A DNA stretch of 33,740 bases. Source: Steroidobacteraceae bacterium (lineage in GTDB: Bacteria; Pseudomonadota; Gammaproteobacteria; Steroidobacterales; Steroidobacteraceae). The stretch spans positions 1 to 33,740 of the forward strand of contig JAQSWD010000045.1 of NCBI GenBank assembly GCA_029266835.1. The letters run 5' to 3'. Of the stretch, positions 1 through 8,677 are shown in pieces. The stretch's first letter is position 1, and every line of letters starts with the position of its first letter. Below the pieces are notes generated by a model, which worked only from the letters and a program-made list of their open reading frames with translations, was not told the DNA's origin and made no database searches. The translations under genes and the position numbers were made by a program.

Positions 1-260
1 GCGCGCGAAATCTCCTCCATGCAGAGGATGTGCGCGAGGTAACCCAGGTTCGCGCCGCCCCAGCGCTCGGGGACGGTGATGCCCAGGAGGCCGGCGTCGC
101 CGAGCTGGGGCCACAGGTCGCGCGGGAACTCGTTGGAGCGGTCTATCTCCTCGGCGCGCGGCGCGATGCGCTCGCGCGCGAAGCGGCGGACCTGGTTGCG
201 CACCTCGTCCAGCTCTTCACCGAGCCCGAAGTCGAAATCGCAGCGGTCGAAAAGGCTCAT
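1..260 (-). CDS. liuA: Isovaleryl-CoA dehydrogenase, N-terminal part (cut by window edge)
   Basis: This is the first 86 codons or so of an acyl-CoA dehydrogenase; the rest lies beyond position 1. The protein begins [20 protein letters not shown] and continues with the acyl-CoA dehydrogenase N-terminal helices ([19 protein letters not shown], then [19 protein letters not shown]). The VPE/WGGA pattern with a tyrosine and a CMEE motif is typical of isovaleryl-CoA dehydrogenase, the FAD enzyme that converts isovaleryl-CoA to 3-methylcrotonyl-CoA in leucine breakdown. A GAAGG ribosome binding site lies 6 bases before the ATG. It is divergent from the methylcrotonyl-CoA carboxylase gene across only 42 bases, which supports the substrate assignment. 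Another short-chain acyl-CoA dehydrogenase cannot be excluded from this fragment alone. Confidence 0.82.
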   Translation of the reverse strand, partial: MSLFDRCDFDFGLGEELDEVRNQVRRFARERIAPRAEEIDRSNEFPRDLWPQLGDAGLLGITVPERWGGANLGYLAHILCMEEISR

Positions 261-302
261 GGCTTGCCTTCAAATATCGGGTTGTACTATTGTCCGACAA
301 TC
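261..302. promoter_or_regulatory. Divergent liuA-liuB control region with an 11-bp palindrome
   Basis: Only 42 bases separate the two divergent start codons. They contain the perfect palindrome TTGTC-C-GACAA at 290-300, ending two bases before the ATG at 303, and a -10-like TACTAT at 285-290 for the rightward gene. No ribosome binding site precedes the ATG at 303. A regulator bound to the palindrome would cover the start of liuB. In Pseudomonas the liu genes are controlled by the MerR-type LiuR; whether this site belongs to such a protein is not known. The regulator gene is not in the window. Inference from sequence only. Confidence 0.35.
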
Positions 303-1931
303 ATGCCGGTGCTGGAATCCAAAGTCGATAGGAAAAGTGCCGAGTTCGGCGCCAACTCGGCGGCGCTGCGCGGCCTGGTCGATGAATTGAAGGCCCGGCA
401 GGCGAAGGTCGCGCTGGGCGGCGGCGAGGCGGCGCGCGCCAAGCACATGGCGCGCGGCAAATTGCTGCCCCGCGATCGCGTGGAGATGCTGCTCGACCCG
501 GGCGCGCCTTTTCTCGAGTTGTCGCCGCTGGCCGCGTTCGGCATGTATGGCGACGAGTCGCCTGGCGCCGGAATCATCACCGGGGTGGGGCGCGTGTCGG
601 GCCGCGAGTGCCTGATCGTCTGCAATGACGCGACGGTGAAGGGCGGCACTTACTACCCGGTGAGCATCCGCAAGCATCTGCGCGCGCAGAAGATCGCCGA
701 GGAGAACCGGCTGCCCTGCATCTATCTCGTGGACTCGGGTGGCGCGCATCTGCCCAGCCAGGACGAAGTGTTTCCCGACCAGGAACACTTCGGCCGCATC
801 TTCTACAACCAGGCCAACATGTCGGCGGCCGGCATTCCGCAGATCGCCGTGGTGATGGGCTCGTGCACCGCCGGCGGTGCCTATGTGCCGGCGATGAGCG
901 ATGAATCCATCATCGTGCGCAACCAGGGGACGATCTTTCTCGGCGGTCCCCCGCTGGTGAAGGCGGCCACGGGCGAAGTCGTCAGCGCGGAGGAACTGGG
1001 TGGTGGCGAGGTGCACGCCCGGATCTCCGGCGTCGCCGACCACCTGGCCGAGAACGACGGTCATGCGCTCGGTATCGCGCGGCGCATCGTCGGGAACACG
1101 GTGCCGGGTGGGGAAAGTGGGGAAAAGTCCTTTTCCCCACTTTCCCCACCCGGCACCGTGAAAGAACCTCTCTACCCCGCCGAAGACCTCTACGGCCTGA
1201 TCCCCGCCGACACGCGCAAGCCCTATGACGCCCGTGAAATCATCGCGCGGCTGGTCGACGGCAGCGAATTCGACGAGTGGAAGGCGCGGTTTGGAACCAC
1301 TCTCGTCACGGGCTTCGCGCGCATCCATGGCATGTGCGCGGCCATCCTCGCGAACAACGGCATCCTGTTTTCCGAATCGGCGCAAAAGGGCGCACACTTC
1401 ATCGAGCTCGCCTGCCAGCGGCGCATACCGCTGGTCTTCCTGCAGAACATCACCGGGTTCATGGTGGGAAAGAAATACGAGAACGAAGGCATCGCGCGTC
1501 ATGGCGCCAAGATGGTGACCGCCGTGGCCTGTGCGCGCGTGCCAAAATTCACCGTGATCGTCGGTGGCAGTTTCGGCGCCGGCAATTACGGCATGTGTGG
1601 CCGCGCGTATTCGCCGCGGTTCCTCTGGACCTGGCCCAACTCGCGCATTTCGGTGATGGGCGGCGAGCAGGCTGCCAATGTGCTCGCCACCGTGCGCCGC
1701 GACGCCATCGAGGCCAAGGGTGGCACCTGGAGCGCGGAAGAAGAGGCGGCGTTCAAGGCGCCGATCCGCGAGCAATATGAAACGCAGGGCAATCCGTACT
1801 ACGCGACCGCGCGCCTCTGGGACGATGGTGTCATCGATCCCGCCGACACGCGCATGTGCCTGGGCCTCGGCCTGTCATTGGCGCTGAAACAGCCGGTTCC
1901 CGAAACGCGCTTCGGTATCTTCAGAATGTGA
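303..1931 (+). CDS. liuB: Methylcrotonyl-CoA carboxylase, carboxyltransferase (beta) subunit
   Basis: This subunit moves the carboxyl group from biotin to 3-methylcrotonyl-CoA, giving 3-methylglutaconyl-CoA in leucine degradation. The 542-residue protein starts [11 protein letters not shown] and has the two crotonase-fold carboxyltransferase halves. The N-half carries [16 protein letters not shown] and [13 protein letters not shown]. The C-half carries [32 protein letters not shown] and [20 protein letters not shown], and ends FGIFRM as in close homologues. The linker between the halves (residues about 266-286, bases 1097-1160) is odd: it is encoded by a 64-bp palindromic repeat, read in frame, where homologues have a shorter unrelated linker. 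Flanking sequence is intact, so the enzyme could be functional. The downstream gene starts two bases after the stop, so they are co-transcribed. The ATG at 303 was chosen because family homology begins there; it has no clear ribosome binding site. Confidence 0.93.
   Translation: MPVLESKVDRKSAEFGANSAALRGLVDELKARQAKVALGGGEAARAKHMARGKLLPRDRVEMLLDPGAPFLELSPLAAFGMYGDESPGAGIITGVGRVSGRECLIVCNDATVKGGTYYPVSIRKHLRAQKIAEENRLPCIYLVDSGGAHLPSQDEVFPDQEHFGRIFYNQANMSAAGIPQIAVVMGSCTAGGAYVPAMSDESIIVRNQGTIFLGGPPLVKAATGEVVSAEELGGGEVHARISGVADHLAENDGHALGIARRIVGNTVPGGESGEKSFSPLSPPGTVKEPLYPAEDLYGLIPADTRKPYDAREIIARLVDGSEFDEWKARFGTTLVTGFARIHGMCAAILANNGILFSESAQKGAHFIELACQRRIPLVFLQNITGFMVGKKYENEGIARHGAKMVTAVACARVPKFTVIVGGSFGAGNYGMCGRAYSPRFLWTWPNSRISVMGGEQAANVLATVRRDAIEAKGGTWSAEEEAAFKAPIREQYETQGNPYYATARLWDDGVIDPADTRMCLGLGLSLALKQPVPETRFGIFRM
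1097..1160. repeat. 64-bp palindromic element, copy A, inside liuB
   Basis: Two 31-base arms (1097-1127 and 1130-1160) are perfect reverse complements around the two-base loop TC. The left arm contains GGTGCCGGGTGGGGAAAG. The element has no stop codon in any of the six frames. Here it is translated into a Gly/Ser/Pro-rich linker ([16 protein letters not shown]). A second copy with the loop in the opposite orientation (GA) is at 9731-9794. I do not recognise the family; the behaviour recalls the protein-coding palindromic elements of Rickettsia. Confidence 0.95.
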
Positions 1932-1933
1932 CC

Positions 1934-4570
1934 ATGGCCCATCAACTGCTCGAGATCGAACAACGCGGCGCGGTGCGCTGGATCTGGCTCAATCGCCCCG
2001 AGGTCCGCAACGCGTTCAATGACGCGCTCATTGGCGAGATCTCCGCGGCATTCGCCGATGTGGAAGCTTCGACGGATACGCGCGTGGTGGTCATCGGCGC
2101 ACGCGGTGAGGTGTTCTGCGCCGGCGCCGACCTCAACTACATGCGCGCCATGGCGGGTCATGGCCACGCCGAGAACCACGCCGACGCGCTGAAAGTGGCG
2201 CGCATGTTTCATGCGGTGCATTCGTGCTCGCGGCCCGTGCTGGCCCGGGTGCAGGGCGACGCCTATGGCGGCGGGGTGGGGCTCGCGGCCGCCTGCGACA
2301 TCGTGATCGCTTCGGACAAGGCGAATTTTGGCCTCTCCGAAGTTCGGCTCGGTATCGTCGCCGCGACCATCTCGCCGCACCTGGTACGCGCGATGGGTGC
2401 GCGACAGGCGGCGCGTTACATGCTCACCGCGGAAAAATTCGACGCGATTCGCGCGCAGACACTGGGCCTGGTGCATGAGGCGGTGGCTCCGCAGGAACTG
2501 GACCCCGAAGTAGACCGGCAGGCGCGCGTGTTGTTGTCCGCGAGCCCGGCCGCGCTCGCCGCCACCAAGAAGTTGCTGGCCGATGTCGTGGAAGCGCCCA
2601 TCGACGACGTGTTGCTCGCCGCGACCGCGAAATGCATCGCCGATGCGCGCGTCTCGCCGGAAGGCCGCGAAGGCATCATGTTCACGCGCCTGTTGATCGC
2701 GAACCGCGGCGAGATCGCAGTGCGCGTGGCGCGAACCGCACGGCGACTCGGCATGCACACCATCGCCGTGTATTCGGACGCCGATGCCGACGCGCTGCAC
2801 GTGCGCGAGTGTGACGAGAAGTTCCACATTGGCGGTGCGCGCGCGCAGGAGAGCTACCTGCGCGGCGACGCGATCCTCGAGGTGGCCCGGCGCGCGGGCG
2901 CGCAGGCCATCCATCCGGGCTACGGCTTTCTCTCCGAGAACGCGGAGTTCGCGGCTGCCTGCAGGTCCGCCGGCATCGTGTTCGTCGGTCCTTCCGCTGA
3001 AGCGATCGCGGCCATGGGCTCCAAGTCCGCCGCCAAGGCGCTCATGGAGCGGGCCGGGGTGCCGCTGACGCCGGGATATCACGGCGAACGGCAGGACCCC
3101 GACTATCTACTGCAGCAGGCCGGGCACATCGGGTTTCCGGTGCTCATCAAGGCGGTGGCCGGTGGCGGCGGCAAGGGGATGCGTCGCGTCGACCGCGCCG
3201 AGGATTTCGCCGCGGCCCTCGCGAGCTGCCAGCGTGAGGCGCAGTCCAGCTTCAAGGACGCGCGCGTGCTGGTGGAGAAGTACATCACGGGCGCGCGCCA
3301 CATCGAAGTCCAGGTTTTCGGCGACAACCACGGCGAGGTGGTGTACCTGTTCGAACGCGACTGTTCCGTGCAACGCCGCCACCAGAAAGTCATCGAGGAA
3401 GCCCCCGCGCCCGGCATGTCGCCGGACCGGCGACGGCGAATGGGCGAGGCCGCCGTGGCCGCGGCGCGCGCCGTGAATTACAGCGGCGCCGGCACCGTCG
3501 AGTTCATCGTCGAGCCTTCGGGCGCGTTCTACTTCATGGAAATGAATACGCGCTTGCAGGTGGAGCACCCGGTCACGGAGATGATCACGGGGCTCGATCT
3601 CGTGGAATGGCAATTGCGCGTGGCGGCGGATGAGCCGTTGCCGCTGACGCAGGACCAGTTGTCGTTCAGCGGACATGCCATCGAAGCGCGCATCTACGCC
3701 GAGGACCCGGCGCGGGACTTCCTGCCTTCCATCGGCAGATTGCGCCACATGACGTGGCCGCCGGTTTCCGAAACCGTGCGCGTGGATTCGGGCGTCGTGG
3801 CGGGTGGCGAGATCACCCCGTACTACGACCCGATGATCGCCAAGCTCATCGTGCACGCGCCCACGCGAGAGGGCGCAGTCGAGCGCCTGCGCGAGGCGCT
3901 GGCCAGATTCCGCGTGGTCGGGGTCGCCACCAATGTCGAATTCCTCTGGCGGCTCACTTCGGCACCTTCCTTTGTCGAGGCGCGTCTCGATACGGCGCTC
4001 ATCGAGCGCGAACGAGACCACCTGCTCTCGGACCGGCCGCCACGAAACGAAAGCTGGCAACTCGCCGCGGACGCGAGCTTGCGAAAGGAGACCGCCGGTG
4101 CCGGTTCCCTGTCGGTCGATTCCCTGTGGGCCGGCTCTTCGGGCTGGCGGCTGGCCGGCGCGCGCGCCCGCAGAGCGGTGCGTCTGCGGCGGGATGGCGA
4201 AGAACGTTCGTTGCAGGCGGAGTTCGATGGCTCGCCACCGGACCCGCAAGCGAGCGCGGTGGTTCTCGACAGCTTCGTGCACGTGTTCGACCAGGGACGC
4301 CACCACGTATTCGAGGTCGTCGACCCCTATCTACCGCCGGCCGAGGCCCCCGATCATCACGGCGGCCTCATCGCGCCGATGCCCGGCCGCATCCTGGCCG
4401 TGCTGGTTTCGAAGGGCCAGGAGGTGGCACGCGGCGCGCCGCTGGTCGTCATGGAGGCCATGAAGATGGAACACACGGTGACGGCACCCCGCGCGGGTGA
4501 CGTCGAAGATGTGTTCTGCTCCGTGGGCGAACAAATCAAGGAAGGTGCCGAACTCCTGTTGCTGAAGTAA
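1934..4570 (+). CDS. Methylglutaconyl-CoA hydratase fused in frame to methylcrotonyl-CoA carboxylase biotin carboxylase subunit
   Basis: One uninterrupted 878-codon frame holds two enzymes that are normally separate (liuC and liuD). Residues 1-248 are a crotonase-family hydratase (FCAGADLNYMRAM, YGGGVGLAAACDIV, FGLSEVRLGIV) for the step after the carboxylase. Its sequence stops at SPEGREGI, lacking the usual last 12-15 residues. The next codon is the natural ATG of the biotin carboxylase subunit (bases 2678-2680; residues 249-878, 630 aa). That part has FTRLLIANRGEIAVRV, ATP-grasp loop AGGGGKGM, EMNTRLQVEHP and the biotinylation site EAMKM near the C-terminus. A GAAGG lies 4 bases before the internal ATG, so separate translation of the second enzyme remains possible. 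The fusion may be a real small deletion or an assembly error. All catalytic motifs are present in both halves. Start ATG is two bases after the liuB stop. Confidence 0.88.
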   Translation: MAHQLLEIEQRGAVRWIWLNRPEVRNAFNDALIGEISAAFADVEASTDTRVVVIGARGEVFCAGADLNYMRAMAGHGHAENHADALKVARMFHAVHSCSRPVLARVQGDAYGGGVGLAAACDIVIASDKANFGLSEVRLGIVAATISPHLVRAMGARQAARYMLTAEKFDAIRAQTLGLVHEAVAPQELDPEVDRQARVLLSASPAALAATKKLLADVVEAPIDDVLLAATAKCIADARVSPEGREGIMFTRLLIANRGEIAVRVARTARRLGMHTIAVYSDADADALHVRECDEKFHIGGARAQESYLRGDAILEVARRAGAQAIHPGYGFLSENAEFAAACRSAGIVFVGPSAEAIAAMGSKSAAKALMERAGVPLTPGYHGERQDPDYLLQQAGHIGFPVLIKAVAGGGGKGMRRVDRAEDFAAALASCQREAQSSFKDARVLVEKYITGARHIEVQVFGDNHGEVVYLFERDCSVQRRHQKVIEEAPAPGMSPDRRRRMGEAAVAAARAVNYSGAGTVEFIVEPSGAFYFMEMNTRLQVEHPVTEMITGLDLVEWQLRVAADEPLPLTQDQLSFSGHAIEARIYAEDPARDFLPSIGRLRHMTWPPVSETVRVDSGVVAGGEITPYYDPMIAKLIVHAPTREGAVERLREALARFRVVGVATNVEFLWRLTSAPSFVEARLDTALIERERDHLLSDRPPRNESWQLAADASLRKETAGAGSLSVDSLWAGSSGWRLAGARARRAVRLRRDGEERSLQAEFDGSPPDPQASAVVLDSFVHVFDQGRHHVFEVVDPYLPPAEAPDHHGGLIAPMPGRILAVLVSKGQEVARGAPLVVMEAMKMEHTVTAPRAGDVEDVFCSVGEQIKEGAELLLLK

Positions 4571-4580
4571 GGAGCTGGCA

Positions 4581-4883
4581 ATGATCAGTCGTCACTGGCG
4601 CGCTTTGGCGCGCTTCGAGCGTGCCCACGAGTACGTCGTGCACGTCCATCAGCATACTTTTCCCGACCTTCGCAGGTTGCCGGGGTTTCTCGGCGCCACG
4701 CTGCTGCGGCGCGACCAGCCGCAAGGCGTGGAGTTCATCGTCATCACCCACTGGCTTTCCGCGGAGGCCATCCGCGCATTCTCCGTCGGCAATGACTCGG
4801 AAATGGCGGTGGTGCCGCCCGAGGTGCGCGAGATGATGCTCGAATACGATTTGCGTGCGAGACACTACCGCGTCATCGATTGA
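4581..4883 (+). CDS. Small antibiotic-biosynthesis-monooxygenase-like (ABM, dimeric alpha-beta barrel) protein
   Basis: A 100-residue protein beginning MISRHWRALARFERAHEYVVH. The spacing of aromatic and charged residues (W and H near the N-terminus, FPDLRRLPGFLGATLLRR, then EFIVITHWLSAEAIRAF) matches the ABM ferredoxin-like fold, whose members include heme-degrading and quinol-forming monooxygenases and many uncharacterised proteins. No catalytic triad can be assigned. A GGAG ribosome binding site sits 6 bases before the ATG and the gene begins 10 bases after the biotin carboxylase stop, so it is the last gene of the liu transcript. Its role there is unknown. Confidence 0.72.
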   Translation: MISRHWRALARFERAHEYVVHVHQHTFPDLRRLPGFLGATLLRRDQPQGVEFIVITHWLSAEAIRAFSVGNDSEMAVVPPEVREMMLEYDLRARHYRVID

Positions 4884-4980
4884 CTTGGGGCTGAGACGAC
4901 CAACACCCTGGCGGATCGACTACGGACGTTGGCGAGAAATGCCCACGGATCGTGCCGGCGGGCCGTGATATTCCGGCGGC

Positions 4981-5700
4981 ATGCGTTCCTCGACCCATGT
5001 TCACGGCCGAAAGATCATTCCGCAGCGGGCCGGTGCGGCAGCGTCCTCCACCGCCATTCGTTGCCGCCGGAAATTCCTGCGCTACTTCCCGGACGGTTTT
5101 CGCGATGAGACCTACCTGGAGTGGGAGCGCGACTACAAGTGGGAAACACACCTGCGATGGCAGGCCGCGCTGGCCGAGCCCGAATTCGGCCGGCTTCTGC
5201 GGGCGGGAGAATTCGCGGAAGTGGCGTCTCGCGCCATTCGAGTCGAGCAGCAGTCGAGGCACAGCATGATCTTCTCCTTCGAGAAGATGGCGCTGCGCGA
5301 CGCAGTACGCACGCTGGCCGGCGCGACGGCCTTCGCCAGGGGGCTGTACCAGTTCCTGCACGGCGGCGGCAGCGACGAGCAGCGGTTCAGCGACTGGGTG
5401 GAAGTGGTGGGCTCCCTGCCGAGAAGACAGACCCGCGTGCTGACCTGGCCGCTGTTGACTGTGTTCGGCTTCATCGCGGATCCGAAACGGCACCTGTTCA
5501 TGAAGCCCATGGTTACCCGCGCTGCGGCACGCGCCTATGGCTTCGATCTCCACTATTCATCGAAGCCCGGCTGGGCGACCTACCGGTCGTTGCTCGACTT
5601 TGCTGGCCAGGTGAGACGCGACCAGCGCGACATGAGGCCGCGCGACATGATCGACCTGCAGTCATTCATCTGGGTGCAGGGATCGGACGAGTATCCCTGA
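4981..5700 (+). CDS. Conserved protein of unknown function
   Basis: A 239-residue protein with no recognised function. The sequence from about residue 29 (RRKFLRYFPDGFRDETYLEWERDYKW) to the end (SFIWVQGSDEYP) looks conserved and well structured, with SFEKMALRDAV in the middle. The first 28 residues are low in conserved features, so the true start may be further in than the ATG at 4981. No signal peptide, membrane segment or metal-binding motif is evident. It lies 97 bases after the ABM-like gene on the same strand and is tail-to-tail with the nitroreductase. The 4884-4980 gap holds no other gene that I can see. Confidence 0.7.
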   Translation: MRSSTHVHGRKIIPQRAGAAASSTAIRCRRKFLRYFPDGFRDETYLEWERDYKWETHLRWQAALAEPEFGRLLRAGEFAEVASRAIRVEQQSRHSMIFSFEKMALRDAVRTLAGATAFARGLYQFLHGGGSDEQRFSDWVEVVGSLPRRQTRVLTWPLLTVFGFIADPKRHLFMKPMVTRAAARAYGFDLHYSSKPGWATYRSLLDFAGQVRRDQRDMRPRDMIDLQSFIWVQGSDEYP

Positions 5701-5708
5701 AGCGGTAG

Positions 5709-6284
5709 CTAGCCCGGGAAGTCCAGCATCGCGTCCTGCACGCTCGCGGGCTTTCCCGGCGCGAAGGTCGCGCCCATGCCGCCGCCGGTGTACACGAAAC
5801 CCACGATGTGATCATCGGCCGCGAATCCCAGGGACTTCTTGACCTCGGCGTCGTAGGCCGCTTCCCCGGTTTTCCAGGCGGCGACATAGCCCAGCGCATG
5901 CAGCGCGAGCAGGATGTTCTGCGTCGCCGCGCCCGCGGCCATCAATTGTTCAATGGCGGGTACCTTGGTTCCCGGCACCACCCGGCAGGCCGTCACGATG
6001 ATCAGTGGCGCGCGCAGCGCCTTGTCGCGCTCCCGCTGCAGGTCGCCCTCCGACAGGCCGGGCACACGACGCAGCGCGGACGCGGCCAGGAGGTCGCCAA
6101 ACTTTCGCCGTTGGTCGCCTTCGATGAGCATGAAGCGCCAGGGACGCAGGCGTCCATGGTCAGGCGCGCGCACCGCGGCCTGCATCACCTGCGCCAGATG
6201 CTCCTTCGAGGGCGCCGAGGCGCCGTAGGTCTTGGCGGACTGGCGGGTGACCAGCGAGTCGAGTGCGTCCATTCCGTTGGCCAC
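5709..6284 (-). CDS. YdjA-like nitroreductase family protein
   Basis: An FMN-binding nitroreductase-fold protein of about 190 residues. The features resembling E. coli YdjA are MDALDSLVTRQSAKTYG at the N-terminus, AVRAPDHGRLRPWRFMLIEG, the central VPAIEQLMAAGAATQNILLA and IVGFVYTG near the C-terminus. The physiological substrate of this family is unsettled. Two starts are possible: GTG at 6284, two bases after the yebC stop, or ATG at 6272, which gives the N-terminus seen in homologues. Neither has a good ribosome binding site, so translation is probably coupled to yebC, its upstream neighbour on the same strand. Confidence 0.87.
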   Translation of the reverse strand: MANGMDALDSLVTRQSAKTYGASAPSKEHLAQVMQAAVRAPDHGRLRPWRFMLIEGDQRRKFGDLLAASALRRVPGLSEGDLQRERDKALRAPLIIVTACRVVPGTKVPAIEQLMAAGAATQNILLALHALGYVAAWKTGEAAYDAEVKKSLGFAADDHIVGFVYTGGGMGATFAPGKPASVQDAMLDFPG

Positions 6285-6286
6285 GC

Positions 6287-7009
6287 TCAGATGAGCGAGT
6301 GATAGACGTTCTGCACGTCGTCGTTCTGCTCCAGCTGGTCGACCAGCTCGAGAACTTCGTTGGCCTGCGCTTCAGGTAGTTCGACAGGCGTGGTGCAGAT
6401 GTACTCATGCGCGGCGGAAATTGGCTGGATGCCGCGCTTCTCGAGCGCTTCCTGCATGTGCCCGAATTCCGCGAAGTCGCAGCGGGCCACGATCTGCGGC
6501 TCGCCCTTCTCGCCGACGCTGTCACCCATTTCGTCGAGGCCGTGGTCGATGAGATAGAGCTCGAGGTCGTCGTGGTCGATGCCATCGGGCTTGAGCCGGA
6601 ACACGCCCATCTTCTTGAACTGGAACGCGACGCTGCCGGCGGTGCCGAGATTCCCGCCATTCTTGGAGAAGATGGTTCTCACCTGGGCCACCGTGCGCGT
6701 GGCGTTGTCGGTCGCCGCTTCGACGATCACCGCGACGCCATGGGGCGCGTACCCCTCGTAGATGATGGTCTCGTAAGCCGCCGCATCCTTGCCCGAAGCG
6801 CGCTTGATGGCGGCCTCGACCTTGTCCTTCGGCATGTTCAACGCGCGGCTGTTCTGCACCGCGCGGCGCAAAGCCGGATTGGAATTGACGTCCGCCCCAC
6901 CGGCCTTGACGGCCATGTTGATGTCTTTGGCGATGCGCGCGAACTGCTTGGCCATGCGGTCCCAGCGCGCGAACATCGTGTGCTTGCGTACTTCGAATAT
7001 GCGTCCCAT
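6287..7009 (-). CDS. yebC: YebC/PmpR family DNA-binding or translation-associated regulator
   Basis: A 240-residue protein beginning [19 protein letters not shown], the variant N-terminus of the YebC/YeeN branch. It is followed by the conserved [54 protein letters not shown] and GSVAFQF blocks. Family members bind DNA as regulators and have been linked to ribosome function on difficult peptides; which applies here is unknown. The usual ruvC neighbour is absent. The ATG at 7009 fits homologues and has no ribosome binding site; a GAGAAT hexamer lies 11 bases upstream. A repeat block occupies the space upstream. Confidence 0.92.
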   Translation of the reverse strand: MGRIFEVRKHTMFARWDRMAKQFARIAKDINMAVKAGGADVNSNPALRRAVQNSRALNMPKDKVEAAIKRASGKDAAAYETIIYEGYAPHGVAVIVEAATDNATRTVAQVRTIFSKNGGNLGTAGSVAFQFKKMGVFRLKPDGIDHDDLELYLIDHGLDEMGDSVGEKGEPQIVARCDFAEFGHMQEALEKRGIQPISAAHEYICTTPVELPEAQANEVLELVDQLEQNDDVQNVYHSLI

Positions 7010-7028
7010 AGGGCGCGGATTCTCGCAC

Positions 7029-7285
7029 AAATGGGGTCACTCCCCATTTCCGGGAAATGGGGTCAGAAGAAATGGGGACATTCCTCATTTGCTAGAAAAC
7101 GGGGACGCGCCTGCGGCAGGCACGTCCCCGTTTTCCCGCTTCGCGGGCAAATGAGGAATGTCCCCATTTCTTCTTCCGGATGCTCTCGCCGCCCTGACTG
7201 CTCCGCCGACGACCTTTGGCGCGCGTCCCCTCCGGTCCTCAGCGTATGCGCGATCTCGTCGTCACGGACCGAAGCGCGCCCCCTT
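7029..7285. repeat. REP-like nested palindromic repeat block C
   Basis: The gap between yebC and the cyclophilin gene (7031-7288) is built of inverted repeats. A small hairpin uses AAATGGGG/CCCCATTT (7029-7036 with 7042-7049). A 28-base arm at 7065-7092 is perfectly complementary to 7147-7174 and encloses an inner stem AAAACGGGGACG/CGTCCCCGTTTT around a GCCTGCGGCAGGC core. After it comes a 28-base segment (7175-7202) also found at 11712-11739, then a weaker pair GGCGCGC...TCCGGTCC / GGACCGAAGCGCGCC. This looks like a REP/BIME-type repeat, of the sort mobilised by RAYT transposases, but no such transposase is in the window. It may fold in RNA read into yebC. Confidence 0.85.
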
Positions 7286-7288
7286 TGG

Positions 7289-8197
7289 CTACTTCGCGGG
7301 GGGCTGGATGTCCCGGACGGGGATTGCCAGGTTGCAGACGTCCACGTGGCCGGCGGGCCTGACGTACCACTCGTCCCGCCGGTTGCGCCGGGACTCGACG
7401 AAATTGGCGAAGATCTCGCGGTCTTCGCGCAGCACTTCGAGATTCGTTCGCTCCGTGGCGGGCACGTCGGAAGCCAGCCGCAGCGAGCGGATAGGCACCC
7501 GCTGCTCCATCTTCTCGTACAGGCCGAGGCCGCCACCGGTGCCGCGAGGCAAGGCGGCCAAGAGTTCCATGCCACGCCACACCTTGCCCACCACCGCGAC
7601 GTTGCCGTCGAGCTGCCGGGGCGACTGGCCGATCACCACGTAGAGTTCGTTGCCCAGGCCGCTCTCGGGCGCATTGTCACGGCCAACGCCCAGCGCACCG
7701 TAGCAATGAACCAGCCATTGCTCGTTCGCGGATCGCGCAGCGGCCATCCCCTGTGTGAACCCGACCTGCTTCGCCCACCCGTCGGCATCGGGCAGGGCGG
7801 TGAAGGGCAGGCCCTTTGCAAGGGGAGCCACGAATTCCGGCGGCATGGGCGCGATTTTCGGCGCCGGCTTCTGATTGTCCGGATCGCCCCACTGCACGAC
7901 GAAGTTGTCCTGCACGCGGTTGATGGCCAGACCGTCCCAGTAGCGCGCCTGCGCCAGCGACTTGATCGCGGCGACGTGTCGCGGAGCATGGACGCGCGAC
8001 AACTCGATGACCACGCGGCCCGCGGCGAGGTCGACATACAGCGTGTCGGCCGGGTCCAGGCGCCGCCAATCCTCGGGTTTCGAAGCGGCCAGCACTTCGG
8101 CGGTGGTCGGCGCCTTCGGTGGCGGTGTTGTTTGCCCGGCCGATGCGGGCAGGCTGATGGGCGCGACGGCCAGCAGCAACGCCGCCGCGCGACTCAT
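7289..8197 (-). CDS. Exported cyclophilin-type peptidyl-prolyl cis-trans isomerase
   Basis: A 302-residue protein with an N-terminal signal peptide ([20 protein letters not shown], cleavage probably after ASA). A divergent cyclophilin domain follows: [27 protein letters not shown] is the typical first strands and helix, then [21 protein letters not shown]. Later blocks are [23 protein letters not shown] and a C-terminal extension of about 80 residues. It is expected to act on proline bonds of periplasmic proteins. Catalytic arginine/phenylalanine positions are only partly matched (R in INRV, Q in VVQ), so activity is uncertain. Its ATG overlaps the stop of the DUF2721 gene by four bases, so the two are translationally coupled. 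Confidence 0.87.
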   Translation of the reverse strand: MSRAAALLLAVAPISLPASAGQTTPPPKAPTTAEVLAASKPEDWRRLDPADTLYVDLAAGRVVIELSRVHAPRHVAAIKSLAQARYWDGLAINRVQDNFVVQWGDPDNQKPAPKIAPMPPEFVAPLAKGLPFTALPDADGWAKQVGFTQGMAAARSANEQWLVHCYGALGVGRDNAPESGLGNELYVVIGQSPRQLDGNVAVVGKVWRGMELLAALPRGTGGGLGLYEKMEQRVPIRSLRLASDVPATERTNLEVLREDREIFANFVESRRNRRDEWYVRPAGHVDVCNLAIPVRDIQPPAK

Positions 8198-8649
8198 CGG
8201 CGGATCTTCCCGCCGATGCGCAGCGATCGTGTCGCGATGCGCACTTCGAACAGGAACAAGGCGAAGGACGTCACCAGCCCGAGCAGCGACAGCACGAACG
8301 TGATGGCGATGAGCGCCCCGACATTGAGCGGCGAGAACGCGCTGGCGAACAACAGCATCACCACCAGCGCCGTGAAGAAGGCCGACAAGGTCGACATGAT
8401 GATGGCGCCGTTGATGTAACGCGTGCGCCGCACGATGTAGCGCAGGTCCTGGTCGATGTCAGCGATGCGCTTTTCGTCGTTGGTCGCTTCGCGCCGGTCT
8501 TCGAGCGTGCGCGCGCGGTCGACGATGCGCGCCAGCCGGGCGGTCAGCATGCTCAGCGTGATGCCCACGCCCGAGATCAGGAATACCGGGCCCAGCGCCT
8601 GCTGGATCAGGTTGGCGACGTGCGCGGTTTCGAGGTCGAATCCGGTCAT
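8194..8649 (-). CDS. DUF2721 membrane protein
   Basis: A 151-residue protein starting [19 protein letters not shown]. It has one hydrophobic segment near the N-terminus ([16 protein letters not shown]), a charged [17 protein letters not shown] region, and two further long hydrophobic segments ([23 protein letters not shown] and [21 protein letters not shown]). This three-helix layout, with the [16 protein letters not shown] signature, is the DUF2721 family, whose function is unknown. The start at 8649 matches family length; a longer TTG-initiated version is possible. The next gene overlaps its stop by four bases. Confidence 0.85.
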   Translation of the reverse strand: MTGFDLETAHVANLIQQALGPVFLISGVGITLSMLTARLARIVDRARTLEDRREATNDEKRIADIDQDLRYIVRRTRYINGAIIMSTLSAFFTALVVMLLFASAFSPLNVGALIAITFVLSLLGLVTSFALFLFEVRIATRSLRIGGKIRR

Positions 8650-8677
8650 CGCCAAAGTCTGCCACAAGAATTCCGCA

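Noticed and set aside
7029-7285. Insertion sequence
   Set aside because: No transposase frame and no target duplication visible; the block is made only of short inverted repeats.
6407-8419. A 670-codon open frame on the plus strand across yebC, repeat C and the cyclophilin gene
   Set aside because: It runs antisense to three supported genes and through a repeat block; typical of high-GC shadow frames.
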